From JACKEQ01 sp041389565 (lineage in GTDB: Bacteria; Myxococcota_A; UBA796; GCA-2862545), in contig JAWKRP010000008.1 of assembly GCA_041389565.1 (NCBI GenBank), forward strand, positions 248,001-312,000: 64,000 nt of DNA, read 5' to 3'. A program made the position numbers and the translations under genes. Positions 16,801-27,944 of this stretch are shown here, piece after piece. Numbering within the stretch: position 1 is the stretch's first letter; the number at the start of each line of letters is the position of its first letter. The notes below the pieces were generated by a model. It saw nothing but the letters and a program-made list of their open reading frames with translations. It did no database searches and had not been told where the DNA came from.

Positions 16801-17894
16801 GCGAGCGCGCCGAGCACGGCGTCGGTGTGCTCCCCGAGCGCGGGTGCGGGGCCTTCGGGGACCGTGGCTCCGGGAATCGGCGGCAGCACGACGCCGTCGC
16901 GCACGACCCGCGCGAACTGGGGCTCGCGCAGCGCGTCGTCGATGCGGTGCACGGGCGTGACGGGCACGCCGGCCCCGCCCAGCACGCGCAGCCAGTGATC
17001 GACGGTGCGGGGGCGGAGCTTCTGCGCGATCCGGCGCCGGAGCAGCGGCCCGAGCAGCGTGCGCACGGGCATCGTCAGCGACCGCGAACGCTTCATGCCG
17101 AGCGCGTCGGCCAGCTGTTCCCAGAACTTCTGCTCGTCGACGATGCCGAGCGCGAGCCAGCCGTCCGAGGCGCGGTACAGGCCGTACTGGGGCATCGCGT
17201 ACAGACGGTCCCGCTCGAGCCGACGCCGGAGCGGCCCGAGCATCCCGCGCACGCCGCGCGGGAGGGTGCGGGTGGCGGCATCGAGCTGCAGGCCGGGATC
17301 GACGGCGTCCCACGTCCAGGTCCAGGAGAGCAGGGCATCGGACATGGCGACATCGAGCTCGACGCGGTCGCGGTCTCCGAGGAGGGACCCCGCGATGGCC
17401 CCGACGGCGGCGAGGCTGGTGGAGAGGTCGGCCACGGGGAGCACGCTCGGACGGGGCTGCTCGGAGGCGTCCCGCTCGAGGTGGCAGAGGCCGGTGAGGG
17501 CCTGGAGGTTCAGGTCGTGCCCGGGCTCGAGCCGCCGCGGACCCTCCTGCCCGAAGGCGCTGATGCGGCAGTACACGAGGCGCGGGTTCAGCGCGTGGGC
17601 CTCGGCGGGACCACAGCCGAGCCGCTCCATGACGCCGGGCCGGAAGCCCTCGACGAGCACGTCGGCCCACGCGACGAGGCGGTGGAGGGACGCGAGGCCC
17701 TCGGGCGTGCGGAGGTCGAGCACCACGGAGCGCTTGCCTCGGTTCAGGCGCTCGAACAGGTGGCCCATGTGGCGTGCGGGATCACCCTTTGGAGGCTCGA
17801 TCTTCACGACATCGGCGCCGGTCGACGCGAGCACCCACGTGGCGTACGGGCCCGGCAGGTTGAGCGTGAGATCGAGGACGCGCACCCCCTTCAC
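16797..17894 (-). CDS. CaiB/BaiF family CoA-transferase
   Basis: A 365-residue type III CoA-transferase. It starts with GTG at 17894, overlapping the TPR stop (GTGA), and opens with the family signature GVRVLDLTLNLPGPYAT. Other landmarks are ADVVKIEPPKGDP, NRGKRSV, the ISAFGQEGP loop and a conserved Asp (LPVADLST) at the position of the catalytic Asp. It moves CoA between carboxylic acids. Its position between an MBOAT acyltransferase and an SGNH-like protein suggests that it supplies or exchanges an acyl-CoA for that modification (inference). Confidence 0.9.
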   Translation of the reverse strand: MKGVRVLDLTLNLPGPYATWVLASTGADVVKIEPPKGDPARHMGHLFERLNRGKRSVVLDLRTPEGLASLHRLVAWADVLVEGFRPGVMERLGCGPAEAHALNPRLVYCRISAFGQEGPRRLEPGHDLNLQALTGLCHLERDASEQPRPSVLPVADLSTSLAAVGAIAGSLLGDRDRVELDVAMSDALLSWTWTWDAVDPGLQLDAATRTLPRGVRGMLGPLRRRLERDRLYAMPQYGLYRASDGWLALGIVDEQKFWEQLADALGMKRSRSLTMPVRTLLGPLLRRRIAQKLRPRTVDHWLRVLGGAGVPVTPVHRIDDALREPQFARVVRDGVVLPPIPGATVPEGPAPALGEHTDAVLGALA

Positions 17895-19060
17895 TTCGGC
17901 TTCACCTTCTTCAGGCAGGCGCGGTCTTCGAGCACGGTGCACACCTGCACGGCCGCGTCGAGCGCATCGGCGTTGGCCGGATCCGTGGCGAGCACCCGCA
18001 GGAACGCGTCGCGGGCCTTCGTGAAGAAGGCGTCGATGGCGGGCTCGAGCTCCTTGCGCTTCGGGTCGCGGGGCGGGAGCGCGGCGAGCTCCTCCTGGAG
18101 CGGCGTGGCCTGCTGGACCCAGTACGCACCCTGCAGGTAGGCCGCGACGGTCTTCTCGGGGGCGAGCGCGAGGGCCTTGTCGAGCCGCGCGATGCCGGCC
18201 TCCTCCTCGCCGAGCACGAGGAGCACCTGACCGAGCTTCACGTTGACGCTTACATTTCCGGGGTCGATGCGGAGGAGCTCTTCGAGCAGGGGCTTCTGCT
18301 CGGCCTCGCTGCCGTCGATGTTCCCGAGCACCCCGACGCGCGTCTGCAGCAGGAACAGGCGGTGGTTGGTGAGCGACTCCGCGTACGGGTCGTACTGGTC
18401 GCCCAGCGAGCCCCGCTCGGCCTCGAGGCGCTTCTCGATGGCGTCGAGCTCGGCACCGGCCTTGTCGAGGCGACCGAGCATCGAGCGCGGATCCTCGGTG
18501 AGCACGAGCGTGGCGCTGGCGATGACGGGGTGGAGGTGGGCGGGGTCGACGTTCTTCTGGGTCGCCGACGCGGACAGCAGGTCGCGGACGAGCGCGCTCG
18601 CAGCCGACACGTCTTCGATGCCGACGGCACAGTCGAGCGCGGCGGCCAGGACCTCGACGGGCGAGCTGCGGTCGTGGTGGGGGACGACCCGGGCGCACGC
18701 GCCGGGCGCGCCTTGCTTCGCCTGCTCGAGCGCGGCGCCGGTGAGGCCCACGATGAGCGGGATCTCCTCGCGGAGCTTGTACGACCACAGCCCTCCGGGG
18801 TCGATCCGACCGAGCTGTGCGAGGTCTTCGTGCGCGAGGGGCAGCAGCTCGAGCTGGACGGCGGGGTCGGGGTGCGAGGCGACGAGATCCACCCGCGCCA
18901 TCCGGGCCTCGATCTCCTGGGGGAGCTTGAGCCCCTGGCGCAGGGCGCCGTCGAGCAGCTTCAGGGCGGTCTCGGAGTCGCGTGCGTCGCGGGCCTTGAG
19001 GGCAGCGGCGAGGTCTTTCTTGGGACTGGCGAGAGCGGTGAGGACGAGGAGGGACCACAT
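17891..19060 (-). CDS. Exported TPR-like helical repeat protein
   Basis: A 389-residue protein with a minimal signal peptide (MWSLLVLTALAS) and then Ala/Leu-rich helical hairpins. TPR-like units are clearest near residues 250-300 (LLRIDPGNVSVNVKLGQVLL, GIARLDKALALAPEKTVAAY) and at the end (FLRVLATDPANADALDAAV). Probably a periplasmic scaffold. It starts 13 bp after the MBOAT stop and overlaps the CaiB gene, so it belongs to the same operon. Confidence 0.75.
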   Translation of the reverse strand: MWSLLVLTALASPKKDLAAALKARDARDSETALKLLDGALRQGLKLPQEIEARMARVDLVASHPDPAVQLELLPLAHEDLAQLGRIDPGGLWSYKLREEIPLIVGLTGAALEQAKQGAPGACARVVPHHDRSSPVEVLAAALDCAVGIEDVSAASALVRDLLSASATQKNVDPAHLHPVIASATLVLTEDPRSMLGRLDKAGAELDAIEKRLEAERGSLGDQYDPYAESLTNHRLFLLQTRVGVLGNIDGSEAEQKPLLEELLRIDPGNVSVNVKLGQVLLVLGEEEAGIARLDKALALAPEKTVAAYLQGAYWVQQATPLQEELAALPPRDPKRKELEPAIDAFFTKARDAFLRVLATDPANADALDAAVQVCTVLEDRACLKKVKPK

Positions 19061-19073
19061 CGTGGGGTCTCCA

Positions 19074-20195
19074 TCAGAGTCGTGGGTACAGGAACGGCCT
19101 CGCCTGGGCCAGCCAGAGGACGAGGACGGCCAGCCCCGTGCCCACCGCCAGAGGAGCCGACAGCGGGCGGGACCGGACCGGGAACACCCGCACCGGGTCG
19201 GGTGGTCCGAAGGCGAGGACCATCACACCTCCGACGAGCGCGAGCAAGGACGCGGGGTCGGCGGTGCCGGGCCCGAACACGCCGACCAGACCGTCCTGGA
19301 GGAACGCGACGCGCTCGAGCGAGGGGCTCCGGAACAGCAGCAGGCCATGGAGGCCCGCGAGCCAGACGGCGGCGCGCCCGGGGTGGACGGGCGAGACGCG
19401 CTCGAGCCCCAGCAGGCCGAGCTGGACGGCGACCGCGAGCACGGCCATCGGGTGGGTGCCGTAGAACAGGACGGCGAGGGCGTACACCCCGAGAGAGCCC
19501 GTCACGACGTGGGCTTCGCGGAGCACCCCGGCGAGCGAGGGGTGCCAGCGGCCCCAGAAGTCGGCGAGGGTGCGGGCCGCGAACGGGTGGCGGGGACCGT
19601 CGGGCAGCGGGAACCCCACCACGCGTCCGAGCCCCTGCGCGACGTGCCACAGCCCGGCGAGGTCGAACAGCGCCTGGACCGCGAACGCGACGAGCCCCGA
19701 CCACGCCTGGAGCGCGCCCGGGCTCCCGTGACCGTCGAGCACGGCATCGGCGTGCCAGGCGAAGGAGTCCGCGATCACGACCTTCTCGACGAGCCCGAGC
19801 AGCACGAGCCCCCATCCGGACGGGTCGGGGGCGGCCCGACGTCGCGGGAGGACCGTCCACACGGGGCCGGCGAGCGCACGGGGCAGGAACAGGAACGTGA
19901 ACAGGCGGTCGAGCCAGGAGGCCTGGAGGGGGCGGAGCCTCCAGGCGAGCTGCTGGAGCCCGAGGGCCGCCAGACCGAGCACGGGGAGCGTGCCGAGCTC
20001 GCGCGCGAGCACCATGAGCGCCCCGTGGACGACGAGGAAGGCGAGGTGTCCTGGCGTTCCGGCGCCCTCCAGCACCCAGCCCGCGAGGATGGAGATCGCG
20101 AAGCAGGCGGCCGTCGGGGGAGACCACCAGACGAGCGCGAGACCGCTCGCCAGGGTGAGCCCGAGCCTGGCCCTCGCGTCGGACGCCCCGGTCAC
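19074..20195 (-). CDS. MBOAT-family membrane O-acyltransferase
   Basis: A 373-residue multi-pass membrane protein with about ten hydrophobic segments. The MBOAT hallmark FWGRWHPSL is present near residue 205, and a His (YGTHP) follows in a later helix as in AlgI/DltB. Shorter than AlgI (about 470-520). The GTG start at 20195 overlaps the YkgJ stop (GTGA). It transfers acyl groups across the membrane to a polysaccharide or lipid; the acceptor is unknown. Confidence 0.85.
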   Translation of the reverse strand: MTGASDARARLGLTLASGLALVWWSPPTAACFAISILAGWVLEGAGTPGHLAFLVVHGALMVLARELGTLPVLGLAALGLQQLAWRLRPLQASWLDRLFTFLFLPRALAGPVWTVLPRRRAAPDPSGWGLVLLGLVEKVVIADSFAWHADAVLDGHGSPGALQAWSGLVAFAVQALFDLAGLWHVAQGLGRVVGFPLPDGPRHPFAARTLADFWGRWHPSLAGVLREAHVVTGSLGVYALAVLFYGTHPMAVLAVAVQLGLLGLERVSPVHPGRAAVWLAGLHGLLLFRSPSLERVAFLQDGLVGVFGPGTADPASLLALVGGVMVLAFGPPDPVRVFPVRSRPLSAPLAVGTGLAVLVLWLAQARPFLYPRL

Positions 20196-20995
20196 CCGCG
20201 GTCGGTGGGCGGGAGGGGCCGATCGAGCACGTCGAGCAGCGGGCCGGACCGCTGGAGGCGCGTCCACGCCGCGAGCGCCGGTGCGAACCGGTGGAGGGCG
20301 CCGTCGGCCCAGGCGCACAGGGCGGCGCCGCGAAGGGTGTCGAGCGCCACCCGCTCGGGGTCGCGGCCGACGCGCTGCAGACCCACCATGCGCCGCGCGA
20401 CATCGAGCGCGTGGGACTGCGAGGCCTCTGAGAGCCCCACCCAGCGGGGCGGCTCGGTGCTCTTCAGCACGGCGAGGTGGCGGAGGCGCGCTCGCAGGCC
20501 GGGGGCGGTGGACGGGCGGAGCAGGGCGTCGAGCACGTCGTCGAGGTCGCGCTCGATCCATGCGGCGATGCGCGGTGGGGGGCGACCGGGCGCCGAAGCC
20601 CCGCCGACGAGGCGGCCGAGCGAGAGCTCCAGGGTGCCCTGGAGCACCTCGGGCAGCGGGTTCGCGAACGGGGGGTTCTCGGACAGGAAGCCGGCGAGAC
20701 ACCCGGGATCGAGGCCGGTGCGGCCGTCGAGGTGGACGTGCGGGAAGGCCCGGCACGACGCGGGCTTCGCCTCGGCGCCGAAGGTGAGGTGGAGCGCGCA
20801 CAGGTTGTCCTGTTGGAGGAACACGCAGCGCTCGTTCACGGTGCGCAGGCGGCCGTCGACGACGGGCTCCGAAACCCCGAGGAGCGCGGCCCGCTCGGCG
20901 ATTCCGGGCTGCTCGGCCGCGGACACAGCAGCCCCGGGGCCCTGGCACGAGCCTCCGCAGCGGTAGCAGCTGTGTCGCAGCTCTGGAGCGTCCAT
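20192..20995 (-). CDS. YkgJ-type CxxCxxxC metal-binding protein
   Basis: A 267-residue cytoplasmic protein. Cys pattern C10-x2-C13-x3-C17, then C57, C66 (NLCALH) and C81 (ASCRAFP): the zinc/iron-chelating YkgJ family layout in the first 100 residues, followed by a helical 160-residue domain. The start ATG at 20995 has AGGGGG 4 nt upstream and a TACGCT -10 box about 16 nt upstream. It is first in the MBOAT operon; the molecular role of the family is not settled. Confidence 0.85.
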   Translation of the reverse strand: MDAPELRHSCYRCGGSCQGPGAAVSAAEQPGIAERAALLGVSEPVVDGRLRTVNERCVFLQQDNLCALHLTFGAEAKPASCRAFPHVHLDGRTGLDPGCLAGFLSENPPFANPLPEVLQGTLELSLGRLVGGASAPGRPPPRIAAWIERDLDDVLDALLRPSTAPGLRARLRHLAVLKSTEPPRWVGLSEASQSHALDVARRMVGLQRVGRDPERVALDTLRGAALCAWADGALHRFAPALAAWTRLQRSGPLLDVLDRPLPPTDRG

Positions 20996-21011
20996 GGGCC
21001 CCCTGCGGTGC

Positions 21012-21066
21012 AGCGTACACCGGCAAGAGACGTGCGAGTGCCCATGGGGCGGCGCTTGGCTACAAC
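21012..21066. promoter_or_regulatory. Divergent promoter pair between ykgJ-like and LEA14-like genes
   Basis: Minus strand: TACGCT (21017-21012) toward 20995. Plus strand: TACAAC (21061-21066) toward 21089, with GGAGG between box and start. Neither has a convincing -35. Confidence 0.4.
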
Positions 21067-21088
21067 GGCCGTGGAGGAACCCCCACCC

Positions 21089-21940
21089 ATGCGCTACGCC
21101 GCCGTCCTGCTCCCCCTCGTGCTCGTCCTTCCGGGCTGCAAGAAGTTCCCCGACCTCGGGGGCATCAAGCTCCAGGAGTTCCTCCCGAAGGTGAAGTTCG
21201 ACCGGATGAAGGTCGACAAGGTCGACTTCCAGGGGCTCGACGTGACGTTCGACTTCGACGTCGAGAACCCGTACCCGGTGGATCTGCGCCTGGCGTCGTT
21301 CGAGTACGACCTGGCGCTCGAGGGCTCGGAGTTCCTGCAGAGCCGGTCGGACGACGGGCTGGCGCTGAAGGCCTCGAACACGGCAAAGGTGAAGATGCCC
21401 GCGCACCTGGGGTTCGCGGAGGTGATCCAGCTGGTGGGCGACCTGAACGGGAAGGACGACGTGGGCTTCGGTCTGCGCGGGAAGTTCGGCGTCGACACGC
21501 CCGCGGGGAAGATCGACGTGCCGTTCCAGGAGCAGGGCAAGGTGCCGATGCTCAAGGCGCCGAAGATCGAGCCGAAGGCGATTCGCCTGGCGGAGCTGAA
21601 GCCGCTGCAGAACCGAGCGGTGCTCGAGCTCGATCTCGCGGTGACGAACAAGGCGGCGACCGACGTGTACTCGATGAAGTCGTTCGCGTACGGGATCGAC
21701 CTTTCGGGACGGCGGGTGCTGACGGGTGACCTCGCGGACGTGACGGTACCCGCGGGCGCCACGGAGACCCGCACGATCCCGATCTCCCTCGATCTCCTCC
21801 AGCTCGGCACGAGCCTGGTGACGACCATCACGCAGAAGAAGCCCGTGGACGTGCGGTTCGACGCCGGGCTCGACGTGCACACCCCGCTCGGGGCGATCCC
21901 GCTGAACGTCGACGAGACGGTGAACCTGCGGATCCAGTAG
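21089..21940 (+). CDS. LEA14/WHy-domain lipoprotein with two tandem domains
   Basis: A 283-residue lipoprotein with lipobox LPGC at Cys 16. Residues 30-150 and 155-283 each read as a WHy/LEA14 beta-sandwich (LDVTFDFDVENPYPVDLRLA and ALELDLAV...-type strands). This family occurs in desiccation-related and pilotin-like proteins that bind hydrophobic partners. GGAGG lies 11 nt before the ATG. Monocistronic or weakly coupled to the next gene (20-bp gap). Confidence 0.8.
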   Translation: MRYAAVLLPLVLVLPGCKKFPDLGGIKLQEFLPKVKFDRMKVDKVDFQGLDVTFDFDVENPYPVDLRLASFEYDLALEGSEFLQSRSDDGLALKASNTAKVKMPAHLGFAEVIQLVGDLNGKDDVGFGLRGKFGVDTPAGKIDVPFQEQGKVPMLKAPKIEPKAIRLAELKPLQNRAVLELDLAVTNKAATDVYSMKSFAYGIDLSGRRVLTGDLADVTVPAGATETRTIPISLDLLQLGTSLVTTITQKKPVDVRFDAGLDVHTPLGAIPLNVDETVNLRIQ

Positions 21941-21960
21941 GCTCTACGCGGAGGTACGAC

Positions 21961-23534
<1,574 letters not shown>

Positions 23535-23538
<4 letters not shown>

Positions 23539-25481
23539 CCCGCTCGCTGCCCGCGCTCCTCCTGGCCCTGTTCGCGCTGCCCGCGTTCGCCCAGGCCCCC
23601 CCACAGAGTGGGTTCGACGCCCACGGATTCCGGCTCGCGGCGTACGACGCGGATCCCCGCGACCCGTTGGAGGTCGCGCGCCCGGGTCGGTTCGCGGCCC
23701 AGAGCTGGTTCGTCGGCGGGGTGTTCGAGTACGCGAGCCAGCCCCTGGTGTTCGAGCCGGCGTCCGGTACGGTCATCGAGCTCGACGACCTCGTCGCAGC
23801 GAACGTCTCGGCGGGGTACGCCCCGCACGAGCGCATCCGGCTCGACCTCCTGGTGCCCCTGTTCTTCTACGGGGAAGGCAAGGACGGCCCGGTGGGGCTG
23901 GGCCTCGGTGACGTGCGCGCGACCGGGCTCGTGTCGCTCGTGGCTCCGGAGGACGATGGTGGGCTCGGGCTCGGGTTCGTGGTGAACGCCGACGTGCCGA
24001 CGGGTCGACCGGAGGTCTATCTCGGCCAGTACACGATCTCGGGCGGGCTGGGGGTTGCGGCCACCTGGGAGGGCGAGCGCGTCACCGTCGGCGGTACGGC
24101 GTCGACGCAGATGCGTCCGAACACCCCTCCCGACGATCGGCCGGCGCCCACGCGCGGCGGGGATGCGTTCGGATGGGGCGCGTCGATCGGGTACCTCGTG
24201 GGCGAGGGCACCGGCCTGACGCTCGAGGCGCACGGCGAGGTGCCGGTCGACCCCGACGTCCGCACGGCCATCGGCGTGCCGGCGGAAGCGCTGCTGTCGT
24301 TCAAGCACGTCCGTGAGAACGGGGGCTTCCTGACGGCCGGGCTCGGAACGGGCCTGTCGCGCGGGGCCGGGAGCTCTCCGCTGCGCTTGCTGGTGGGTGG
24401 GGGCTTCGGTCAGGTCGACGGGCCGTTCGTCGACGAAGACGGCGATGGGATCCCCGACAAGCTGGACGCGTGTCCGAGCGTTCCCGAGACCGTGAACGGG
24501 TTCGAGGACGAGGACGGGTGCCGTGACGCGCTGCCGAAGCTGCTCGTGCGGGCGGTGGGTCCCGACGGAAAGGTGCGCGATCAGGCGGCGCTGGTCGCGA
24601 AGGGCCCGCTCACGGTGGAGGGCACGGGCGAGCTGACGGTGGAGGGTCCGGAGGTCCTCCCGGAGACGGCCTGGGCGCTGGAGGCGAAGCTCGGGGAGTG
24701 CCTCGCCGGTACAGCCGACGTGACGCTCGCCCGTCGCGACACGGCGGCGGAGATCCAGCTTCGCGAGGTCCGCACGGGGCGCCTGCAGATCGAGGTCCTC
24801 GACGCAGACGGCCAGCCGATCGAGGGCGCGACGGTGGAGGTCCGCGCGGCGGAGCCCGCCTGCGGCCCGACGGAGCCGGTCGCGATCGAGGGGGGTACCG
24901 CGGAGGTGCCGCTGGGCACGAGCCAGTACGAGGTGGTCGTGCGTGCCCCCGACCACGCCATCCACCGCGAGTCGTTCGAGCTCGAGGCGGGCGGGCTCCA
25001 GGTCCTCCGGGTGTCGCTGCGCCCGACGAAGGTCCGTGTGGAGGCCGAAGCGATCGTGATCCTGGAGAAGGTGTTCTTCGACACGGGGAAGGCCACGATC
25101 CAGGAGCGGTCCCACGCGCTGCTCGACGAGGTGGCCGGGGTGATCGTGGCGAACCGCATCGCGAAGGTGGAGGTGCAGGGCCACACCGACGACCGCGGGA
25201 AGGACGACGCGAACCTGAAGCTGTCGCAGGACCGCGCCGATGCGGTGAAGGCGTACCTGATGGAGCACGAGGTCGCGGGAGACGTGCTCGTGGCGAAGGG
25301 GTACGGCGAGACGGCTCCGGTGGCCGACAACAAGAACGCGACCGGCCGCTCGGCGAACCGCCGTGTGGAGTTCGTCATCCTCCAGCAGGCGGCCGTGGAG
25401 CCGGAGGGTGTCGAGCCCGCAGACCCGGAGGGGGCCGAGCCCGAGGGGGATGCCGTGGAGCCCGAAGAGGCGGCGGAGTAG
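23535..25481 (+). CDS. OmpA-family outer-membrane protein with TSP3 loop
   Basis: A 648-residue protein. Signal peptide to AFAQA, then an N-terminal beta-barrel-like domain of about 270 residues, a calcium-binding TSP3-type segment (DEDGDGIPDKLDACPS) near residue 300, PEGA-like beta domains, and a C-terminal OmpA peptidoglycan-binding domain (VFFDTGKATIQ, GHTDDRGKD, RSANRRVEF). An acidic E/P tail ends the protein. Paralogous to 61176-63077, sharing the G-F-D-A-H-G opening and the IVILEKVFF core. Links outer membrane to cell wall. Confidence 0.92.
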
Positions 25482-26402
25482 CTACTTCTTGCCGCGCGCG
25501 CGGAGCTCTTCGAGCTCGGTGACGGTCTTCGGCCAGTCTTTCTTGAGGAGCGTCGAGAGCGCGCGGTCGGCGAGGAGCTTGCCGTCGGTCTGGCACGTGG
25601 GGCAGTAGTTCGTCTCGTTCTCGGCGTAGACGATGCGCTGGACCTTCGTACCGCACTCGGGGCAGGGCTTGCCGTACTTGCCGTGCACGGCCATCTGGGG
25701 CCGGAACGCGGTGACCTTCTCGGGGAACCCGTCGCCCACCTCGTCGCGCGTGATCTGCGTCCACTCGACCAGGGTGTGCTGGGCGGCGTGCAGAAGGCGC
25801 GTGACCTCTTCGTCGGTGAGCTTGTCGGACATGCGCACCGGCGAGAGCTTCGCGCGCCACAACATCTCGTCGGAGTAGGCGTTCCCGATGCCGTCGAAGT
25901 AGCGCGGATCGGTGAGGCTGCGCTTCAGCGTGTGCCGCTCGGCGCGCAGCACGCCTCCGAAGGCCGCGGGAGTGGCGGAGAGGACGTCCATCCCGCCGCG
26001 GTCGAAGTCCTGGAGCGCTTCGCGGCCCCGGATGAGGTGCAGGCTGGCGCGCTTCTTCTTGCTGGCTTCGGTGAACAGGAGCGTTCCGTTCTCGAAGTCG
26101 AGCAGGGCCACGGCGTTCGGCGTGGTGCGCTTGGCCCCCTCCGGACGCCAGCGGAGCCGGCCCGCGATCATCAGGTGGATGACCACGAACATCGGCTCGT
26201 CGGCACCGTCGTCGAGCTCGAACACGATGCGCTTGCCGATGCGGTGGATCGCGGCGACCCGTGCATTCGCCACGGCGGACAGGGGCGGATCGACGGTGCG
26301 CAGCAGGAACGGGCTGACGAGCCGGATCTCCTTCATCGCACGGTCGCGGACGAGCGCTTCGAGGCGCTCGACGTACACCGTGACGTCGGGGAGCTCCGGC
26401 AC
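25482..26402 (-). CDS. Fpg/Nei family DNA glycosylase
   Basis: A 306-residue base-excision repair enzyme. Catalytic Pro-Glu at MPELPDV, conserved Lys in IGKRIVFEL near 57, a helix-two-turn-helix near 150-220 (DPRYFDGIGNAYSDEMLW) and a C-terminal zinc finger C-x2-C...C-x2-C (CPECG / YCPTCQ). The Arg normally in the finger turn (G-R-G-T) is replaced (NET), so lesion range may differ from classic Fpg. The stop codon abuts the OmpA stop on the other strand. Confidence 0.92.
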   Translation of the reverse strand: MPELPDVTVYVERLEALVRDRAMKEIRLVSPFLLRTVDPPLSAVANARVAAIHRIGKRIVFELDDGADEPMFVVIHLMIAGRLRWRPEGAKRTTPNAVALLDFENGTLLFTEASKKKRASLHLIRGREALQDFDRGGMDVLSATPAAFGGVLRAERHTLKRSLTDPRYFDGIGNAYSDEMLWRAKLSPVRMSDKLTDEEVTRLLHAAQHTLVEWTQITRDEVGDGFPEKVTAFRPQMAVHGKYGKPCPECGTKVQRIVYAENETNYCPTCQTDGKLLADRALSTLLKKDWPKTVTELEELRARGKK

Positions 26403-26408
26403 GCCGGA

Positions 26409-26969
26409 CTACAGACGCTGGCCGAAGCGCTTCGCGATGGCGAGGCTGAAGCCGATGGCCTTCTGCACGTCGGGGTCCATCATGGCCTTGAGCTGGCCGA
26501 ACAGCCCGAGGGTGGGCCAGCCGCTGGCCTGGGTCTCGACGAGGGCCGTGGTGGCGGTCTCGGCGACACCGAGGGTCTTCGCGAGCTGCGGTGCGACAGA
26601 CGTTCCGCGGTCGACCAGCACGTCGAGGGTGCCGTCGGCCTCGAGCCGCTCGACGGCGTCGAGGGTCTTGTGGAGCAGGGCCTGCTTCGCGAGGAGGCGC
26701 TTCACGGTGGCGATGGACGCGGGACGGGAGGCCTCGAGGGCCACGTCGGTCGCGGACACGCCGGTCTCCACGAGGTCGATGCCGTGGGCTTCGGCCTGGT
26801 GGTGCGCGAAGCTCGCCGTGGCGCCCACCATCTCGACGAACACGGGGATCTTGTCGCCGACGGCTGCGAGGGCGTCGGTGGTTCCCTGGATGGCGTCGAT
26901 ACGCTTCTCGAGGCGGTCGAGGCGCTCGAGCACCTGGGTGAGAAGCTCGGCGGTGTTCGGCTCGCTCAT
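26409..26969 (-). CDS. DUF1641 protein
   Basis: A 186-residue soluble protein with an N-terminal coiled coil (LERLDRLEKRIDAI) and the DUF1641-type C terminus (LGLFGQLKAMMDPDVQKAIG). DUF1641 proteins often accompany oxidoreductases but have no settled function. It lies 6 bp upstream of the glycosylase, in the same direction. Confidence 0.75.
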   Translation of the reverse strand: MSEPNTAELLTQVLERLDRLEKRIDAIQGTTDALAAVGDKIPVFVEMVGATASFAHHQAEAHGIDLVETGVSATDVALEASRPASIATVKRLLAKQALLHKTLDAVERLEADGTLDVLVDRGTSVAPQLAKTLGVAETATTALVETQASGWPTLGLFGQLKAMMDPDVQKAIGFSLAIAKRFGQRL

Positions 26970-26993
26970 ACGGTCCTCCGGGGGGCGCCCATA

Positions 26994-27851
26994 TCAAGAC
27001 ACCTGCTGGATGTCGTGCAGGCGGTCGTAGTGCATGGTGAGGCTGCCGTCGGGATGGTTCTCGATCATGTCGCAGTAGGCGTACCCGATGCGGATCTCCT
27101 GGGGCGAGTAGATGCGCTGGGCGGAGACGGTCTGCGAGAACGTGTCGTCGAGGCCGGTGAAGTTGAGGATCAGGCCGATGAGGCGCTGCTCCCGGTTCTC
27201 TTTGGTGAGGCCGTGCAGCGGGCTGTTCTCGTCGAGGCGGTGCATGACCGTCCACGACATGCGGAACACGGGCGTCTGCGAGCGTACGAGCGGGAGGTCC
27301 ATCACGCGGCGCATGTTGTGGCCTTCGCGCGTGGGGCTGTCGATGAGCGCGGCCACCTGGATGTGGGCGTCGACCACCTGGTTCCGGCGGAGGTTCGACA
27401 TGCGCACCTGGAGGGTGGGCACACCATCCATCTCGTTCACGACGGCGAACTGGGCGAACCCGACGCGGGCCATCGGCCGCGAGAACTTCGCGAACAGGAG
27501 GCCGGTGGTCATCGCGATGCCGGTGAGCCCGAGGAAGGCCTCGATGATGCTGACGACGTTCGCGTACGGCGTGGTGGGGCTCATCGCGCCGTAGCCGATG
27601 CCGGACATGGTCTGTACGCTGAACGCGAAGGCCTGCAGGAAGCTGCCGGGGTCGGTGGCGTTGTAGCAGTTGCCGCCGAGCATGTAGAGCGATGCGAACA
27701 CGGCGTTGAAGCTGAAGTACGTCGCGGTGATGATCGCGATGAACGTGACCCAGCGCATGCCGATGACGCTGTGGTAGAGGTCGGTGAAGGGGTCGTACGT
27801 GAACCCGACGTAGTTCACCGGCATCATGCCGTCTGGGCCGCGTTCCGCCAT
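26994..27851 (-). CDS. Inward-rectifier-type potassium channel (KirBac-like)
   Basis: A 285-residue channel. Two transmembrane helices flank a pore helix and the filter TMSGIGYG (T-x-G-Y-G). The C-terminal 170 residues form the immunoglobulin-like cytoplasmic domain of Kir channels (LQVRMSNLRRNQVVDAHI). GGGAGG lies 3 nt before the ATG at 27851. The position usually Glu before the filter Thr (as in SVETLATVGYG) is Gln. Sets K+ flux at the inner membrane. Divergent from the subtilase gene. Confidence 0.9.
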   Translation of the reverse strand: MAERGPDGMMPVNYVGFTYDPFTDLYHSVIGMRWVTFIAIITATYFSFNAVFASLYMLGGNCYNATDPGSFLQAFAFSVQTMSGIGYGAMSPTTPYANVVSIIEAFLGLTGIAMTTGLLFAKFSRPMARVGFAQFAVVNEMDGVPTLQVRMSNLRRNQVVDAHIQVAALIDSPTREGHNMRRVMDLPLVRSQTPVFRMSWTVMHRLDENSPLHGLTKENREQRLIGLILNFTGLDDTFSQTVSAQRIYSPQEIRIGYAYCDMIENHPDGSLTMHYDRLHDIQQVS

Positions 27852-27872
27852 CGCCTCCCGATATCGAGCCCG

Positions 27873-27899
27873 GTGACAGATGCCATCCGCGGATAGAAT
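27873..27899 (+). promoter_or_regulatory. Promoter GTGACA - 15 bp - TAGAAT
   Basis: -35-like GTGACA (27873-27878) and -10 TAGAAT (27894-27899) upstream of the subtilase at 27945. The 15-bp spacer is short, so strength is uncertain. Confidence 0.45.
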
Positions 27900-27944
27900 G
27901 GAGTGGTCCCCGCAGACGTAGCAGGGGGCGGAGGCTCGATCCGA

